From NCBI GenBank assembly GCA_023055425.1, contig JALGPY010000014.1:13848501-13912500 (forward strand): a stretch of DNA of 64,000 nucleotides, read 5' to 3'. Below, in pieces: positions 13,140-23,959 of this stretch. Below the pieces are notes generated by a model. The model was not told the origin of the DNA, did not search any database, and worked only from the letters and a program-made list of their open reading frames with translations. The stretch's first letter is position 1. Every line of letters begins with the position of its first letter. The stretch comes from Linanthus parryae. Taxonomy: Eukaryota > Streptophyta > Magnoliopsida > Ericales > Polemoniaceae. Position numbers and translations under genes: made by a program.

Positions 13140-13140
<1 letters not shown>

Positions 13141-13235
<95 letters not shown>
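13141..13235. repeat. (ATT)n microsatellite, about 32 units
   Basis: Uninterrupted ATT triplets, preceded by a short CTTCTTCTTCTA tract. It begins about 35 bp upstream of the ATG of the DC1 gene at 13105, within its probable 5' leader or promoter. It also produces spurious poly-Leu and poly-Tyr reading frames. Confidence 0.95.
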
Positions 13236-13289
13236 CAGCAGGCGATACTGCCAGCTAAAGCGCGGGTCTATGCACTAAAATACAATATA

Positions 13290-13681
13290 CGTACTGTTGT
13301 AACCTAGGGTTATTCGAGCAAAGAACGATGAAGAACAAATAAGAATGAGACACAAATTTAACTTGGTTCGCTAACAGATTTCCTAACAAATTCGCTAGTT
13401 GCCTCCACGGCCATAACCCGATATTTATTGAGAGAGAATACCGATTTACACACTACACACAAGTCTACCAACGTTCTATAAACTTATATAGACCTAAATG
13501 TACTGACCTAAATCACCTAAAACCTCAAAATAGGTAGACTCTCCCGCTCCCAAATTGTGCTCTGGCGATTTAGAGGTAAAAACGCGCATAAAGCACGCCC
13601 TGAATAACAGTAGAGCGCGGATTACTAATAAGTGAGGGCGAATCGGTAGTATTTGGAACGACCACGGTCTTTATTCCAAAA
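13290..13681. repeat. LTR-like remnant, left of the LINE
   Basis: Contains the same ordered words as the LTR at 9935-10330 (GATGAAGAACAA, AACTTGGTTCGCTA, CCTCCACGG, TATTGAGAGAGAATACCGA). The LINE at 13682-19822 interrupts it; its continuation is 19823-20515. 13671-13681 (TTATTCCAAAA) is the left copy of the LINE target duplication. Confidence 0.5.
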
Positions 13682-13711
13682 CTTTTTTTTTTTGGTCAAC
13701 ATAAGATTTCA

Positions 13712-16700
13712 TTAATAAAAGGAACCAGCCACAGAAGCTACAACACCACTAGGTGGTGAACTGGACACAGCAGTAGACTTCTTACACATATCATTGTCTA
13801 AAATTTTCTTCAATTCCAGAGGTGGATCTAAACTCCAGTTGGGCTCCAAATTTCTTTTTGAAGCTTGCCTTGCCACCCAATCAGCAGCTTCATTGGCCTT
13901 CCTAGGAATCCACTTAAACTCCAGATTTTTATCTCCCATCTTCTGAAGAATGTCACTTACCAGATCCTTGGTCCAGATATCAGGAGGCTTCTTCTTTCTC
14001 AACATCAAAACAGCTTCAGCATTATCACACTCCACCACCATAAAGCAGTTAGCACTAGCATGTAACTCCCCAGCCATTAGGATAGCTAGCAGTTCTGCCA
14101 TTTTAGGGGACTTAGCCATCACCCTTTTACAAATTCCAGCAGTCAAAAGGCCATTTTCATTTCTTGCAATAGCAGCAATCCAGGCACAGTTACTATCACT
14201 TGACCAAGAGGCATCTACATTAATTTTGATGCATCCCACTTCTGGGGTAGACCATTTAGAGCTGTTAACTGATTTATGTTGTTGCTTCTCCTTACCATGG
14301 TGATCTGGACTTGCATTAGCTGTAATAAAATTGGTTCTCCAGAACTGGGCATCCTCTAATACCTCTCTTGGGATAATTGGTTCTCCATTAAAGATGCTAT
14401 TGTTTCTTGCAACCCAGATATGCCAGCAAATGTTGATCACTGCTTCCAGATACCCAACAGGAAGGTTAAGCTTCCTACCTGCACTGATTATTTCCTGAAA
14501 CCATCCTCCTACAGAATTAATATCTTGCAGCTTTTCATGATTTAATAGTCCAGAGCCAAACCAAACCACTTCTGTCCACTTACAATGGAACAACACATGC
14601 TCTATAGTTTCTGGGGCTTTAAGGCATAAAGAGCAAATGGTGCTGTGAGAACACTTTCTTTTTGCTAAACTAACCTTGGTTGGCACCACATTTCTCAGCA
14701 CCTTCCACCAGAAATGTTTAATTTTTGAAGGGAGAGCCAAATTCCATATAGCCCTCCAAACTGTCTTGTCTTCTGCTTGTGAGCTGCAGGGTCTCTCCCC
14801 ATCCTTCTTCCCCATTTTAGCAATCTTGTTCTTCAGAGTACTTCTATACCCAGACTTCACAGTCAGTTGCCCAGATTGGGTCCAAGGCCAAACTCTAGCA
14901 TCTTCCACATGTTGTTTTGGAATATAAGTTGCAAGTATTTCTTTTGCAGCCCAAGACTTAAACAAATTGTGCACATATTGAACCTTCCACTCTTTAGAGT
15001 GGTTGTTTATAAGATCAGCTACCATAATATTTTCAGGTATATCTTGAAGTTTGCACCAGTCCTTCAGCTTCATAAAAACATTGAGCCCATTATCTTCAAA
15101 CACTGCAATTTTGCACCTATTGCCCACCTTCCATTTGGTTTCAGCAGCCACCACATTCCTAACCTTCATAAGACTTTTCCACACTTCACTACCTTTCCTG
15201 TCCCCAGAAGCTTTCCATATGTCAGTTTCATGGTGATAGAAGGCCTGGAGTACTTGTGCAGCCAATGAGTCTCTATTATTTGCAAGTCTCCAAAATTGTT
15301 TTGCAACCAATGCTTCATTAAAAGATTGCAGTTCTTTAAACCCCAAGCCACCTTCCTCTTTAGGTCTTGTAACTAAATCCCACTTTACCCAATTAATGCT
15401 TCTAGCATTTGGATCATTAGACCACCAGAAATTCCTAATCTTGGAGGAGATAGCTTTTATCTGATACTTTGGCACAAGTAGAGCAGAAAAGAGATAGGAA
15501 GGCAAAGCTTGTATAACTGCTTTTATCATTACTTCCTTGCCACCTTGAGAAAGGAGCAGGCTCTTCCACCCCACCAGTTTCCTTCCCACTCTTGAGTTTA
15601 AGGAGTTAGATACTGCCTTTCTACTTTTACCCCAGAAAATAGGTATCCCTAGATAGATAGCATCCTCTTTAATTGCTGGGATTCCCAACATTTCCTGAAT
15701 TTGCAGTTTTGCCCCCTCATCACAGTTTTTAGAAAATAGCACCCCTGACTTTAGTGGATTGAGGTTCAACCCTGATAACTCACCAAAACTCTTCAAAATC
15801 TGACTGAAATGATTAACCTCCTGGACTTCAGCTCTCAAGAATACCATCACATCATCTGCAAAGCAAAGATGTGTCAGGTTAGGACCACCATTTGGACAGT
15901 TCAGACCTTGGATAGTATTGGACACCACTGCTTGCTTCAATAATTGAGAGAACACTTCCATTGCTATCACAAACAGGTAAGGAGAAAGTGGGTCTCCTTG
16001 TCTGAGGCCCCTTGTAGGAGTGATGCTTTTAATGTCCTCTCCATTAAGCTGTAACCTGTATTGGACAGTAGAGATGCATTGTTGCACTAGATTACACCAC
16101 TTGTTGCAGAATCCCATTCTTCTCATAGCTCTCACAATAAACTCCCAACTAACCATATCATAAGCCTTGTTTAAATCCATTTTCAACACAAGATTGGGAC
16201 TGGCTAACCCCTGACCTTTGTTAATGTGGTGGATCAAGGTGGTGGCAACTAGAATGTTGTCTTGTATACTCCTCCCAGGCACAAATGCAGATTGGTTGTT
16301 GGAGATGATGGAATCAAGTAGGGGTTTGAGTCGATTGGCTAACACTTTGGAAAAAATTTTATAGATAAAATTGCATAAGCCAATAGGTCTGAACTGACTG
16401 GGTAGTTCTGGGTTGAGGACTTTTGGCACAAGAGCAATTCTGGTTAAGTTGAAATTTCTAAGGAGGTGTTCACCTGTGAAAAAACTCTGCACTGCCTCCA
16501 CCACATCTTGACCTATCATATCCCAAAAGTGCATATAAAATCCACCTTGGAATCCATCAGGTCCTGGTGCTTTCCATTTACCCAATTGAGAGGCAGCAGT
16601 GTATATTTCTTCAGCAGAAGGGTTGCTGATCAGCCTTGAATTTTCCTCTTTCTGGATTGAGCAAGAGATGCAGTCTAGCATATTCTCTATATCCTCAGTT

Positions 16701-17925
16701 CTCTCTTGATCATGACTGATACCCGTATAAATCTTAGTAAAATAATTGGCAACCAGTTCTCTAATCTCCTGGTCATCTCTTGTCCAACTTCCATCTTCTC
16801 TCTTTAATTGGTTGACCTTGTTTCTTCTTCTCCTGAGAACTGTAGATGCATGGAAGAACTTTGTGTTCTTATCACCCAGCTTTAAATAGTTGATTCTTGA
16901 TCTTTGCTTCCAGTAACACTCCTCCTTCCTCCATTCCTCTTCCAGCTCTTGATTGAGTTGCCTTCTTTTTTGGCAATTAAAGTCTTGATATTTACTGTTT
17001 TGTAATTCCCTTAACTGCTGCTTGAGCACTGCAATTCTTACTTTTGAGTTTGATCCATTCTCCTTCCTCCATTGTTTCAGATCTTTCTCCACACACTTTA
17101 GTTTCTGTTGCAGCTTGAACATCCGTGAACCCTTCTGAGAACTTTGCAGGCTTTGATTGATGACTTTGCAACACTTTGAATTCAAGAGCCAAGCCTCCTA
17201 AAACTTGAAGATCTTCTTCCTCTTCTTGTCACTAGGAGAGGAGTCAAGAATCAATGGACAATGATCAGAACCCACATCTAGTTCATGAAACAAGATAGCA
17301 TTTGCATTGTGCAAATCCCAATCTGTATTAGCATAGGCTTTATCTATCCTTTCTCTTATCACTATTCCCTCCCTGTGGTTACTCCAAGTATGAGAAGGAC
17401 CACTAAACTGCAATTCATTTACCCCCAAACTACTGATGAAATTATTGAATCTAATAATCCTCCAATAGTTAACTTCACTCCCTCCTTCCTTATCTTCCTC
17501 ATTGCTAATGTCATTAAAATCACCTATTAACACCCAGGGACCTTTAATCCCTTTTCCAATGTCTGTGATTTCATTCCAAGCCTCCTGCTTTAGCTTAGCT
17601 TTTGGATAATATAGACAAAAGACCAGAATTCCTCCACTCCATTGTGATCCACTACAATATGTATGCCATTAACAGATTTGAAGATTACCTGAACTTGAAC
17701 ATCTTCTTCCCACCATAAGGCTAGGCCACCAGCTCTACCCCTTGGATCAACATAGCACGCGTTGGGGAATCTCAAACTTCTTCTAACTCTTTCCATATAT
17801 CTTCCTTTATTCTTAGTCTCCATAAGAAATAGGAGACTAGGGCGATGGGTTGTGACTAACCCTCGTAATTGCTGGACTGTCAGGAGACGCACCAACCCCT
17901 GACAGTTCCAACTTAGCCCTAACAT
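13712..17925 (-). pseudogene. LINE ORF2: endonuclease-reverse transcriptase-RNase H, broken
   Basis: Three blocks. 17925-17590 holds the N-terminal apurinic-type endonuclease (LSWNCQGL, FLMETKNK, GGLALWW). 17533-17198 holds its C-terminal half (IGDFND, W.N, ERIDKAYAN, SDHCPLIL). 17185-13712 is one 1157-codon frame. That frame carries RT with KAPGPDGFQ, FRPIGLCNFIYKI, GRSIQDNI, MDLNKAYDMVSW, RGLRQGDPLSPYLF and catalytic FADD, then a zf-RVT Cys/His region and an RNase H-like domain (INVDASW, ECDNAEAV, RKANEAADW.AR). A frameshift near 17540-17590 and a stop near 17190 separate the blocks, so the element cannot move itself. Confidence 0.9.
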
Positions 17926-19541
17926 CTCTCTTGTGGCTGTTCTTGGCCAGCCACCACCGCCACTTTGGATTGATAAGCTTCCTCCGCCTCATAGAGAGCC
18001 TCCGCAAAGTGCTTCGCTTTAACAATTTCCTGTTCCTCTACTTGAACAGGGGAAAATAGGAGCTCTGTTGCCGGTTTACCACTTTTCCTCGCTTTACTCT
18101 TTCTGATTCTCTGCTTCCTTTTTTCAACTTGCACAGCCAGAATGTAACTCACATTAGCATCAATCTCCGCTTGTGCTTCCTGACTTCTACACCTTCGCGA
18201 TTCCACAATAGCTAATGGACAATCTTCCTTTCTTCTCTTTGATAAATCTAGGGTTCCTCCTTCTACTGCGACGTTCCTCTTTCTCTTCAGAGAAACAAAG
18301 TTTTTAAACACCGATGCGAGTTGGATATCCACATAAGGATTGACCCGACCCGGGGAATCATTTGGGTCCTCCTCTAGACCCCTTGGGCTCTGCAACTGGG
18401 TTTGGCCAACTTTCTCCTGGGCTTCATATATTGTTTTTGTTAGGACAGGCTTTAGAGAAAGCTCGACTCTGTTAAGCACTGGGCACTTATCCACCTCACG
18501 TTGGGTTTCTATGCCTGGCCCATAATCCAAGCCCACCTCCAAACCTTGGTCCACTGGAGAGTCAGGCTCTTCGACGATGTACAGCTGTGGCAAGCCAGCA
18601 GCGTTATTAACCGCCGTTACTGGTGGTGAGCTGTCACTGTCCTTTTCATTGTCCTTATCCATCATTACCTGAATATTTCCGTCCTTACTCGTACCTCCAG
18701 CTGTTTGACACGTGTCACTCTCGTGCTGGGAGTCTCGGGCCACCGTGATATTCTCTGGTTGCGACTCGTCCTGTTCACGCGCCGGTGGACTCCCCATGGA
18801 TTCCGGTCGAATCAACGAGCTAGCTACTTGGTTTCTCTGCATCTTCCTCTCATCTTTAGTATTGAAGCTCCACCGTAGATCCGGAACTTTCTTCTCAGCT
18901 CTCGCCTCCTCCATCGTGAGATGAGGACACTGGTTGTTCATATGACCAATTCTATCACAGCGATAACAATAATCTCCCAAACGTTCATATTTAAACCGAA
19001 TCCAAACACCTCCCTGGTCATTCTTTCTTAATTGGAAGCCTCTTGGTAGAGGATTCTCAATATTCAGAAGAACTCTGATGCGAAGAATAGCTTTCTGGAA
19101 CAGAGCACCTTCTTCATCAGAATCCACATCGATAAATTCACCTATAGCTCCTGCTATTATCTCAGCGTTGCCTTTTGAGAACTTTTCTTGCGGCAAGCCC
19201 AGAACCCTAACCCAGAATGGAGAGTGTGTGAACTCTAAATCATGGAGGTTTTTACCCAATTTCCACTTTATCAACAACAAGAGCTGACCATTCAATTGCC
19301 ACGGTCTATAAGCCCAGATTCTTTCAAAATCATCTCTATCCGTGAAGTGAAAAACAAATTTGTTTGAGTCAAATTTGTCAATCGTTATCTCTCCCCTGGG
19401 TTTCCAAAGGCCCTTAATCACTACATACATCAACTGTTTGGACATTTTTTTGTTACCTAGAAGCTTCCCAACTAGGGTTGCTCCTTGAAGCTGTTTGATT
19501 GCTTCTGGGTCATCCGCTAGATCTAGAGAAATCGTCGCCAT
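17919..19541 (-). CDS. LINE ORF1: DUF4283 / CCHC zinc-knuckle protein
   Basis: 540 codons from the ATG at 19541, uninterrupted. The N-terminal 170 residues have the DUF4283 fold signature of plant LINE and retroelement gag-like proteins (L.GKLLGNKK, W.PRGEI, F.FTDRDDFERIW.YRPWQLNGQLLLLIKW). A zinc knuckle CYRCDRIGHMNNQCP follows at about residues 190-205. The rest is a low-complexity, charged tail with KRKRN and KRKQRIRKSKARK basic blocks that could direct nuclear localisation or RNA binding. It packages the element RNA. It overlaps the start of ORF2 by a few bases, the usual arrangement for translational coupling in plant L1s. Confidence 0.85.
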   Translation of the reverse strand: MATISLDLADDPEAIKQLQGATLVGKLLGNKKMSKQLMYVVIKGLWKPRGEITIDKFDSNKFVFHFTDRDDFERIWAYRPWQLNGQLLLLIKWKLGKNLHDLEFTHSPFWVRVLGLPQEKFSKGNAEIIAGAIGEFIDVDSDEEGALFQKAILRIRVLLNIENPLPRGFQLRKNDQGGVWIRFKYERLGDYCYRCDRIGHMNNQCPHLTMEEARAEKKVPDLRWSFNTKDERKMQRNQVASSLIRPESMGSPPAREQDESQPENITVARDSQHESDTCQTAGGTSKDGNIQVMMDKDNEKDSDSSPPVTAVNNAAGLPQLYIVEEPDSPVDQGLEVGLDYGPGIETQREVDKCPVLNRVELSLKPVLTKTIYEAQEKVGQTQLQSPRGLEEDPNDSPGRVNPYVDIQLASVFKNFVSLKRKRNVAVEGGTLDLSKRRKEDCPLAIVESRRCRSQEAQAEIDANVSYILAVQVEKRKQRIRKSKARKSGKPATELLFSPVQVEEQEIVKAKHFAEALYEAEEAYQSKVAVVAGQEQPQERC

Positions 19542-19822
19542 GGAAGCAAAATAAGGGGGGGGGGGGTTTACAGAAAAATAACAAAAGAGGAACAGAGGGT
19601 TTTAAGAAATGGAGGCGCTGAATGTTTAAAAAAGAAGATCTAGTAATAGAGACTGGGATGGTGGATCAGTGATTCAACCACTAAAAAAAAACTCTGCAAA
19701 GGAACCGTAAACAATGACCCAATCGGCAAGAGGCCGGAGAAAACCAGAAACGGCGGAGAAAGGGAAAAACCCTAGAGAAACCTCACAGAGGAGTTTAGAA
19801 TAGTTATTTAATTATTTAATAG

Positions 19823-20515
19823 TTATTCCAAAATTTTCAACCCATAAGTATATTAACTGGTTGGGCCGCTGCAAGCGGGCCAAAGCCATTATCCTCTCCA
19901 TGATCAGGATGGTTGATAAAGGCCATACCAAAGCGCGATATGCGCGTTTTTACCCTTGGTATGTGGGACAAAGAAAATCAGAGATTTCTCCCTCAAAGTA
20001 AAGAGACCTTTAAAGAACAACAACCCATGTTTCCTTTAGAGATTAGAAAGCTCAAATGTTTAACAATGATAGGAAGCAACTGTCATTATAAACTTAAAAC
20101 TACGGATGAACTAATTAGAAAGTAGGAAACTGGGTAATGGTTTTCTCACAAACATTGGAAACAATGCAAAGTTAGAAGCTAAGCACTTAAGAGTCACCAG
20201 AATTGACTATTGTTCTTTCTATTTGAAGTTTTAGGACTTAGATGTATAAAAGTATTTTATACACAAAAATAAATTTTGCGCGCACGTGCACACACACACA
20301 TATATATTAGGCGCTTCAACGACGCTTTCGAAATGATCTTTTTTGGAATTTGTCGTTTTTCAACTCCGGCTCTAGGTGTCTTGACTTGTGCTCAAAGTAA
20401 TATCAAACGTTGTCAAATTTTATTAAGAAACAGCTCCTTAACCGTCTTGGACCAAGTCAATGCAGCTACTAGCTATGTATGTTTGAATTACACCAACACG
20501 TACTGAGCAATGTTA
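19823..20515. repeat. LTR-like remnant, right of the LINE
   Basis: Begins with the right LINE target duplication (19823-19833). 20380-20515 matches 10160-10330 in ordered words (GACTTGTGC, AACGTTG, CCGTCTTGGACCAAGTCAAT, ATGTTTGAAT), though degenerate. Taken with 13290-13681 it is one older LTR split by the LINE. Confidence 0.45.
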
Positions 20516-20858
20516 CATCACGACACACTCTCAGAGATTCAATGACAGAAAGCTACATTAAATGGGGTATACTAATAAGAAACTATATAAAAACAACATA
20601 ACAAATTTTAGCTTGGATCATAAATTCAGAACCTTGACTTCAAAACTTTAACTCTAAATTACAATATAAACACAGTGTATACAGTAAAAAAATAAATCTT
20701 AAAATTTTATTTTCAATCACTCGAGGTGCCTTGTATTAATAGATTGTTTTTTATTGCACCATATAAAATTTTGAATTTGTAATACTGTTTTTTTGGGACA
20801 TTGAAATTCAGGTCCTAAAATCTAGATACTACTACAACCTTAACAAATACAAATTTCT

Positions 20859-20905
<47 letters not shown>

Positions 20906-21039
20906 AACAATACAATTTGTTACATAAATGTAGAAAGAAACATCACCAAAGTTCATGGGCAGCTTTGTTTATAGTTAGGCTCAAGTAATTGGAATATTAT
21001 CTTCATGACCTTGCCATAAACTAACGTTGTGTTTCGGGA
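20516..21039. other. Intergenic with a poly(A) tract
   Basis: No gene. A run of about 42 A's spans 20860-20901. The words CCTTAACAAATACAA and CCTTAACAATACAA flank it, which look like a short direct duplication around an almost pure poly(A) insert. Confidence 0.5.
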
Positions 21040-21921
21040 TTAAAAGTTAAGGTAGGCATAAAATATAGATAGTAGTACGACATATCTGTGAGGTATGGAA
21101 ATGTGTGGGGGATTATTTAGAGCAAAAAAATAGTCGTCAAGAGAAGGAGTTTCTTGTGTAGTGATTTGAAAGGGAAGGGGAACGAACCTGGATGCAGTGG
21201 AATAATCATAATTGTGAGTGTAATAATTGCATTTTTTACAACTGTAAGCATATTCTGTGGTGTGATCTATGATTTGTAAGCAGATGCGACAGATCTTGGA
21301 TTCAAAGAAGAGCGGAGTGAGTTCAAGTTGGTGATCTGGATGAGAAGGAGCTTCGACCTTAAAAGTTACAGGTGTACATTCCATATGTACGGTGAAATTG
21401 CAGGAATTGCATCGGTAACACTTGTCGTCGGAAGCCAGAATAAAGTTGCATATAGAACACAGCGAACCTGGTGATGAACAAAAAAGAACTGGATGATTGT
21501 GAAATGATTGTTTGGATTCGAATATATTGAGAATTGAACTTGCACACAAGATGTCCACTACAGCTTCGCACGAGGAACAGACGTATGCGAAGCGGTACGG
21601 AAGCTTGTTGCAGGCACTACACGCCTGGCATGATTGGTCAAGTCCATCGTATTTCGTGAGTTTTAGGCTGCCGGTACAATCATGATATTCCATCACCATG
21701 ATCGTGGGCAGATCAGCACATGCTTTGTGAAGACAGAAGAGTGGGCAGTCATCTGAGGAGCAACGGTAGTAGGGAACTCCCGAGGAGATCTCCTTGGTAC
21801 AACCAAAACAACGGAGAAATGATCTGTCTCTGTAATAGTAGTGCTCAGAGTCAGACCTCTCTTCTTCTTCTTCCACCAAAAGCAACGTGTGCTCATGGCT
21901 AAAATGGTCCATCTCCCCCAT
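21040..21921 (-). CDS. Short DC1 domain protein (293 aa)
   Basis: I choose the ATG at 21921 (GATACC-ATG, the same context as the DC1 gene at 49858), which gives MGEMDHFSHEHTLLLVEEEEE; an upstream in-frame ATG at 21972 lies in a GAGA-rich leader. DC1 units follow: CFGCTKEISSGVPYYRC...C.LH.ACADLP, C.ACNKLPYRFAYVCSSCE, CSICNFI..DKCYRCNSCNFTVHMEC, then CRICLQIIDHTTEYAYSCKKCNYYTH. The protein stops soon after the fourth unit in a hydrophobic tail (VVLLSIFYAYLNF) that looks like read-through into intron or non-coding sequence. Other family members are about 640 residues, so the C-terminal half is lost or lies in an unrecognised exon. Zinc-binding plant protein of unknown target. Confidence 0.75.
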   Translation of the reverse strand: MGEMDHFSHEHTLLLVEEEEERSDSEHYYYRDRSFLRCFGCTKEISSGVPYYRCSSDDCPLFCLHKACADLPTIMVMEYHDCTGSLKLTKYDGLDQSCQACSACNKLPYRFAYVCSSCEAVVDILCASSILNIFESKQSFHNHPVLFCSSPGSLCSICNFILASDDKCYRCNSCNFTVHMECTPVTFKVEAPSHPDHQLELTPLFFESKICRICLQIIDHTTEYAYSCKKCNYYTHNYDYSTASRFVPLPFQITTQETPSLDDYFFALNNPPHISIPHRYVVLLSIFYAYLNF

Positions 21922-22045
21922 GGTATCTCCTCTCTCTCGGTCTCCCTCTCTCTCTCTCTCTGTAGCTTTCAAAGAACTGGAAACTGAGTTTCACTATGTA
22001 GGTGAATGGTGATGAAGTGTTTCCCTCTTTCTGTGTACTTGTTAG

Positions 22046-22054
22046 TATATATAT
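22046..22054 (-). promoter_or_regulatory. TATA box of the short DC1 gene
   Basis: ATATATATA on the minus strand, about 125 bp upstream of the ATG at 21921. A CT/GA-rich leader (21930-21962) lies between. Confidence 0.45.
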
Positions 22055-22099
22055 GGAGTACTTAATACTACTCGAGCAGAGTTGGTATGCATTATTTTT

Positions 22100-22335
22100 A
22101 AGTGTTCGTTCGGCTAAATGTCTCTTTCGTGGCCTTGTGAAATTCAACACCCAAATTGTTTGTTTACTAAAATACATAAACTACTACAAACAAGTGGTAA
22201 TATTAAAATTCTCCTTCTTTAACGGAGTGGTGGGTAGAAGATTAGGCAACCACCCTGTGGTTTCGCACTATATCATCATCACTCCGCTACCACCCTGTAC
22301 TTTGGGCACATGAGTATCACATATATTTGATAATT

Positions 22336-22374
<39 letters not shown>

Positions 22375-23751
22375 AAGATAATGACATCTTCTCAGGAGAT
22401 GGACGAAACCGTCAATATAAGACGCATATTCTCTTCTCTATTTCATTTGCTTTCATCATACTTACGATCTAGACATAGTATTTATCTCTTCTAGGGGGCA
22501 AGTGGGAACTAATGAAATAAATGTTAATTTTATGCCGATTGATAATATCATAAATTTGGTTATTTTCCAACGGAGCCCACCGTCCAAGAGAAATCTGTGT
22601 AGCTCGTGGCACCGGAAGCGCACTGGCCCTAACTTGTGCAAACCTAAGGTGACAGCCTAATGGGAACATTATATTGTGCATATGTTTATGATGGTGTTTT
22701 ACTGCCGCTAGGACGTGCTGGATCAACTGTAGAGGAACTTGTCAATCCAGGAAAATACATGATTTTTTTTTTTTTGAGAAAAAAATACATGATTCTTAGA
22801 GCAGCAAGGTATGCATATAGTAAAATCAATGTCATAAATTAATGTAAGGCTATGATGAAGGTCACTAGACCTGTTCCCAGAAATGCAAGAAGAAGGAAGT
22901 GAATCATTATCTTTTTGTTTGGTTACATGGAAATGAACAATTATTACAAAAGAAAGGCTATCAAGAAGCTATTATCTGCACCAACTGAGATGTCGATGAT
23001 GTCCAATAGTTGTTATATCTTGTTATGGTGTTTGATCCTACTATTCCGGGAGCCTCTTTACATTTATTTTGCAAATGTTTCTAGTCTTAGGCCTTCGACA
23101 GCATCTACTTTTACATATATCTTTTGTAACCTTACCTTGCTTTTAAGCTTGAGCAAGTACCTTCCATTTAGGCTTTTTTTGATGAAGTTTTCATCTTCTT
23201 CGTTGATATCCTTCTTATGGCTGAAATGTTAAACCTTTTCATATTATATTAAAAATAATGACTTTTCTAACAAATAGTACACCAACAGTTATGCATTTGA
23301 GGTGTTCGGCTAAATGTCTCTTAGTTCCTACTAAGTTTAGCACCCAAATTATTTTGTTCTAGGAATACTAGGTAGTAGGTATTACACCTACGTCAACATA
23401 CATAAACTATGAACAACTGGTAACACTATAATACTACTCTAATACAACATGGCACGTCATCAGAGTGGGTAGATTAGACAACAACCACCTGCTGGTTCCA
23501 CACTACATCACATGATTATTTTCTACTCTTGCGGTCAGCCATATGATATTATCTATTTACTCACCACAGAATTACGACACAGTTGCAATTTACCATACAC
23601 TTAAATTTATGTGTTCGTAGGTTAATTACAGTTCATATTTTACCGTTTCTTTTCATATCAGATTAAAACATAATGACTTTTCTAACAAAAATTATTTCTA
23701 TAGAAATTATTTTAACAACCACTCAAGATCAGTTATAACCACTCAAAATTG
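22100..23751. other. Intergenic with a diverged local duplication
   Basis: No gene. 22100-22290 and 23300-23530 share ordered words (GTGTTCGGCTAAATGTCTCTT, AACACCCAAATT, TACATAAACTA, AGTGGGTAGA, CCAC.CTG.GGTT). They are diverged copies of one repeat. A 35-bp poly(A) run lies at 22338-22372. Confidence 0.45.
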
Positions 23752-23931
23752 AGGGGCACTATGCTTCACCCTTTTTTTTCACCCTTCAAATTCACCTCTT
23801 ATGTGTCAAGATATGATTGTTGGGAGTATTTATTTTAAGATATTTCTATAATTACATCACCAACCAAAAACATCAACATAGGAGGTGAAATTAAGGGGTG
23901 AAGAAAAAAGGTGACATTTAGCATTTCCCCT
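23752..23931. mobile_element. 180-bp hAT-like MITE
   Basis: Long imperfect terminal inverted repeats: AGGGGCACTATGCTTCACCC at the left and, read from the right on the minus strand, AGGGGAAATGCTAAATGTCA, each running on to TTCACCTC for about 45 bp. An 8-bp target duplication CAAAATTG (23744-23751) / CAAAATTA (23932-23939) matches at 7 of 8 bases. No coding capacity. Confidence 0.7.
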
Positions 23932-23959
23932 CAAAATTATGTGTGCGTGAGAAGATTTT

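Larger units (their letters stand above)
13682..19822 (-). mobile_element. L1-type LINE retrotransposon, about 6.1 kb, full length but disabled
   Basis: Flanked by an 11-bp target site duplication TTATTCCAAAA at 13671-13681 and 19823-19833. The 3' end (minus sense) is a short poly(A), seen as T's at 13683-13693. Order on the minus strand: 5' leader (19542-19822), ORF1 nucleic-acid-binding protein, ORF2 endonuclease, reverse transcriptase, zinc-binding region and RNase H. ORF1 is open; ORF2 has a frameshift and a stop. The clean target duplication indicates fairly recent target-primed insertion, into an older LTR remnant. Confidence 0.92.

Noticed and set aside
13016..13307. Poly-Leu and poly-Tyr ORFs
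   Set aside because: Produced by the ATT microsatellite.
22469..22726. 85-codon minus ORF
   Set aside because: No recognisable family; sits between repeats.
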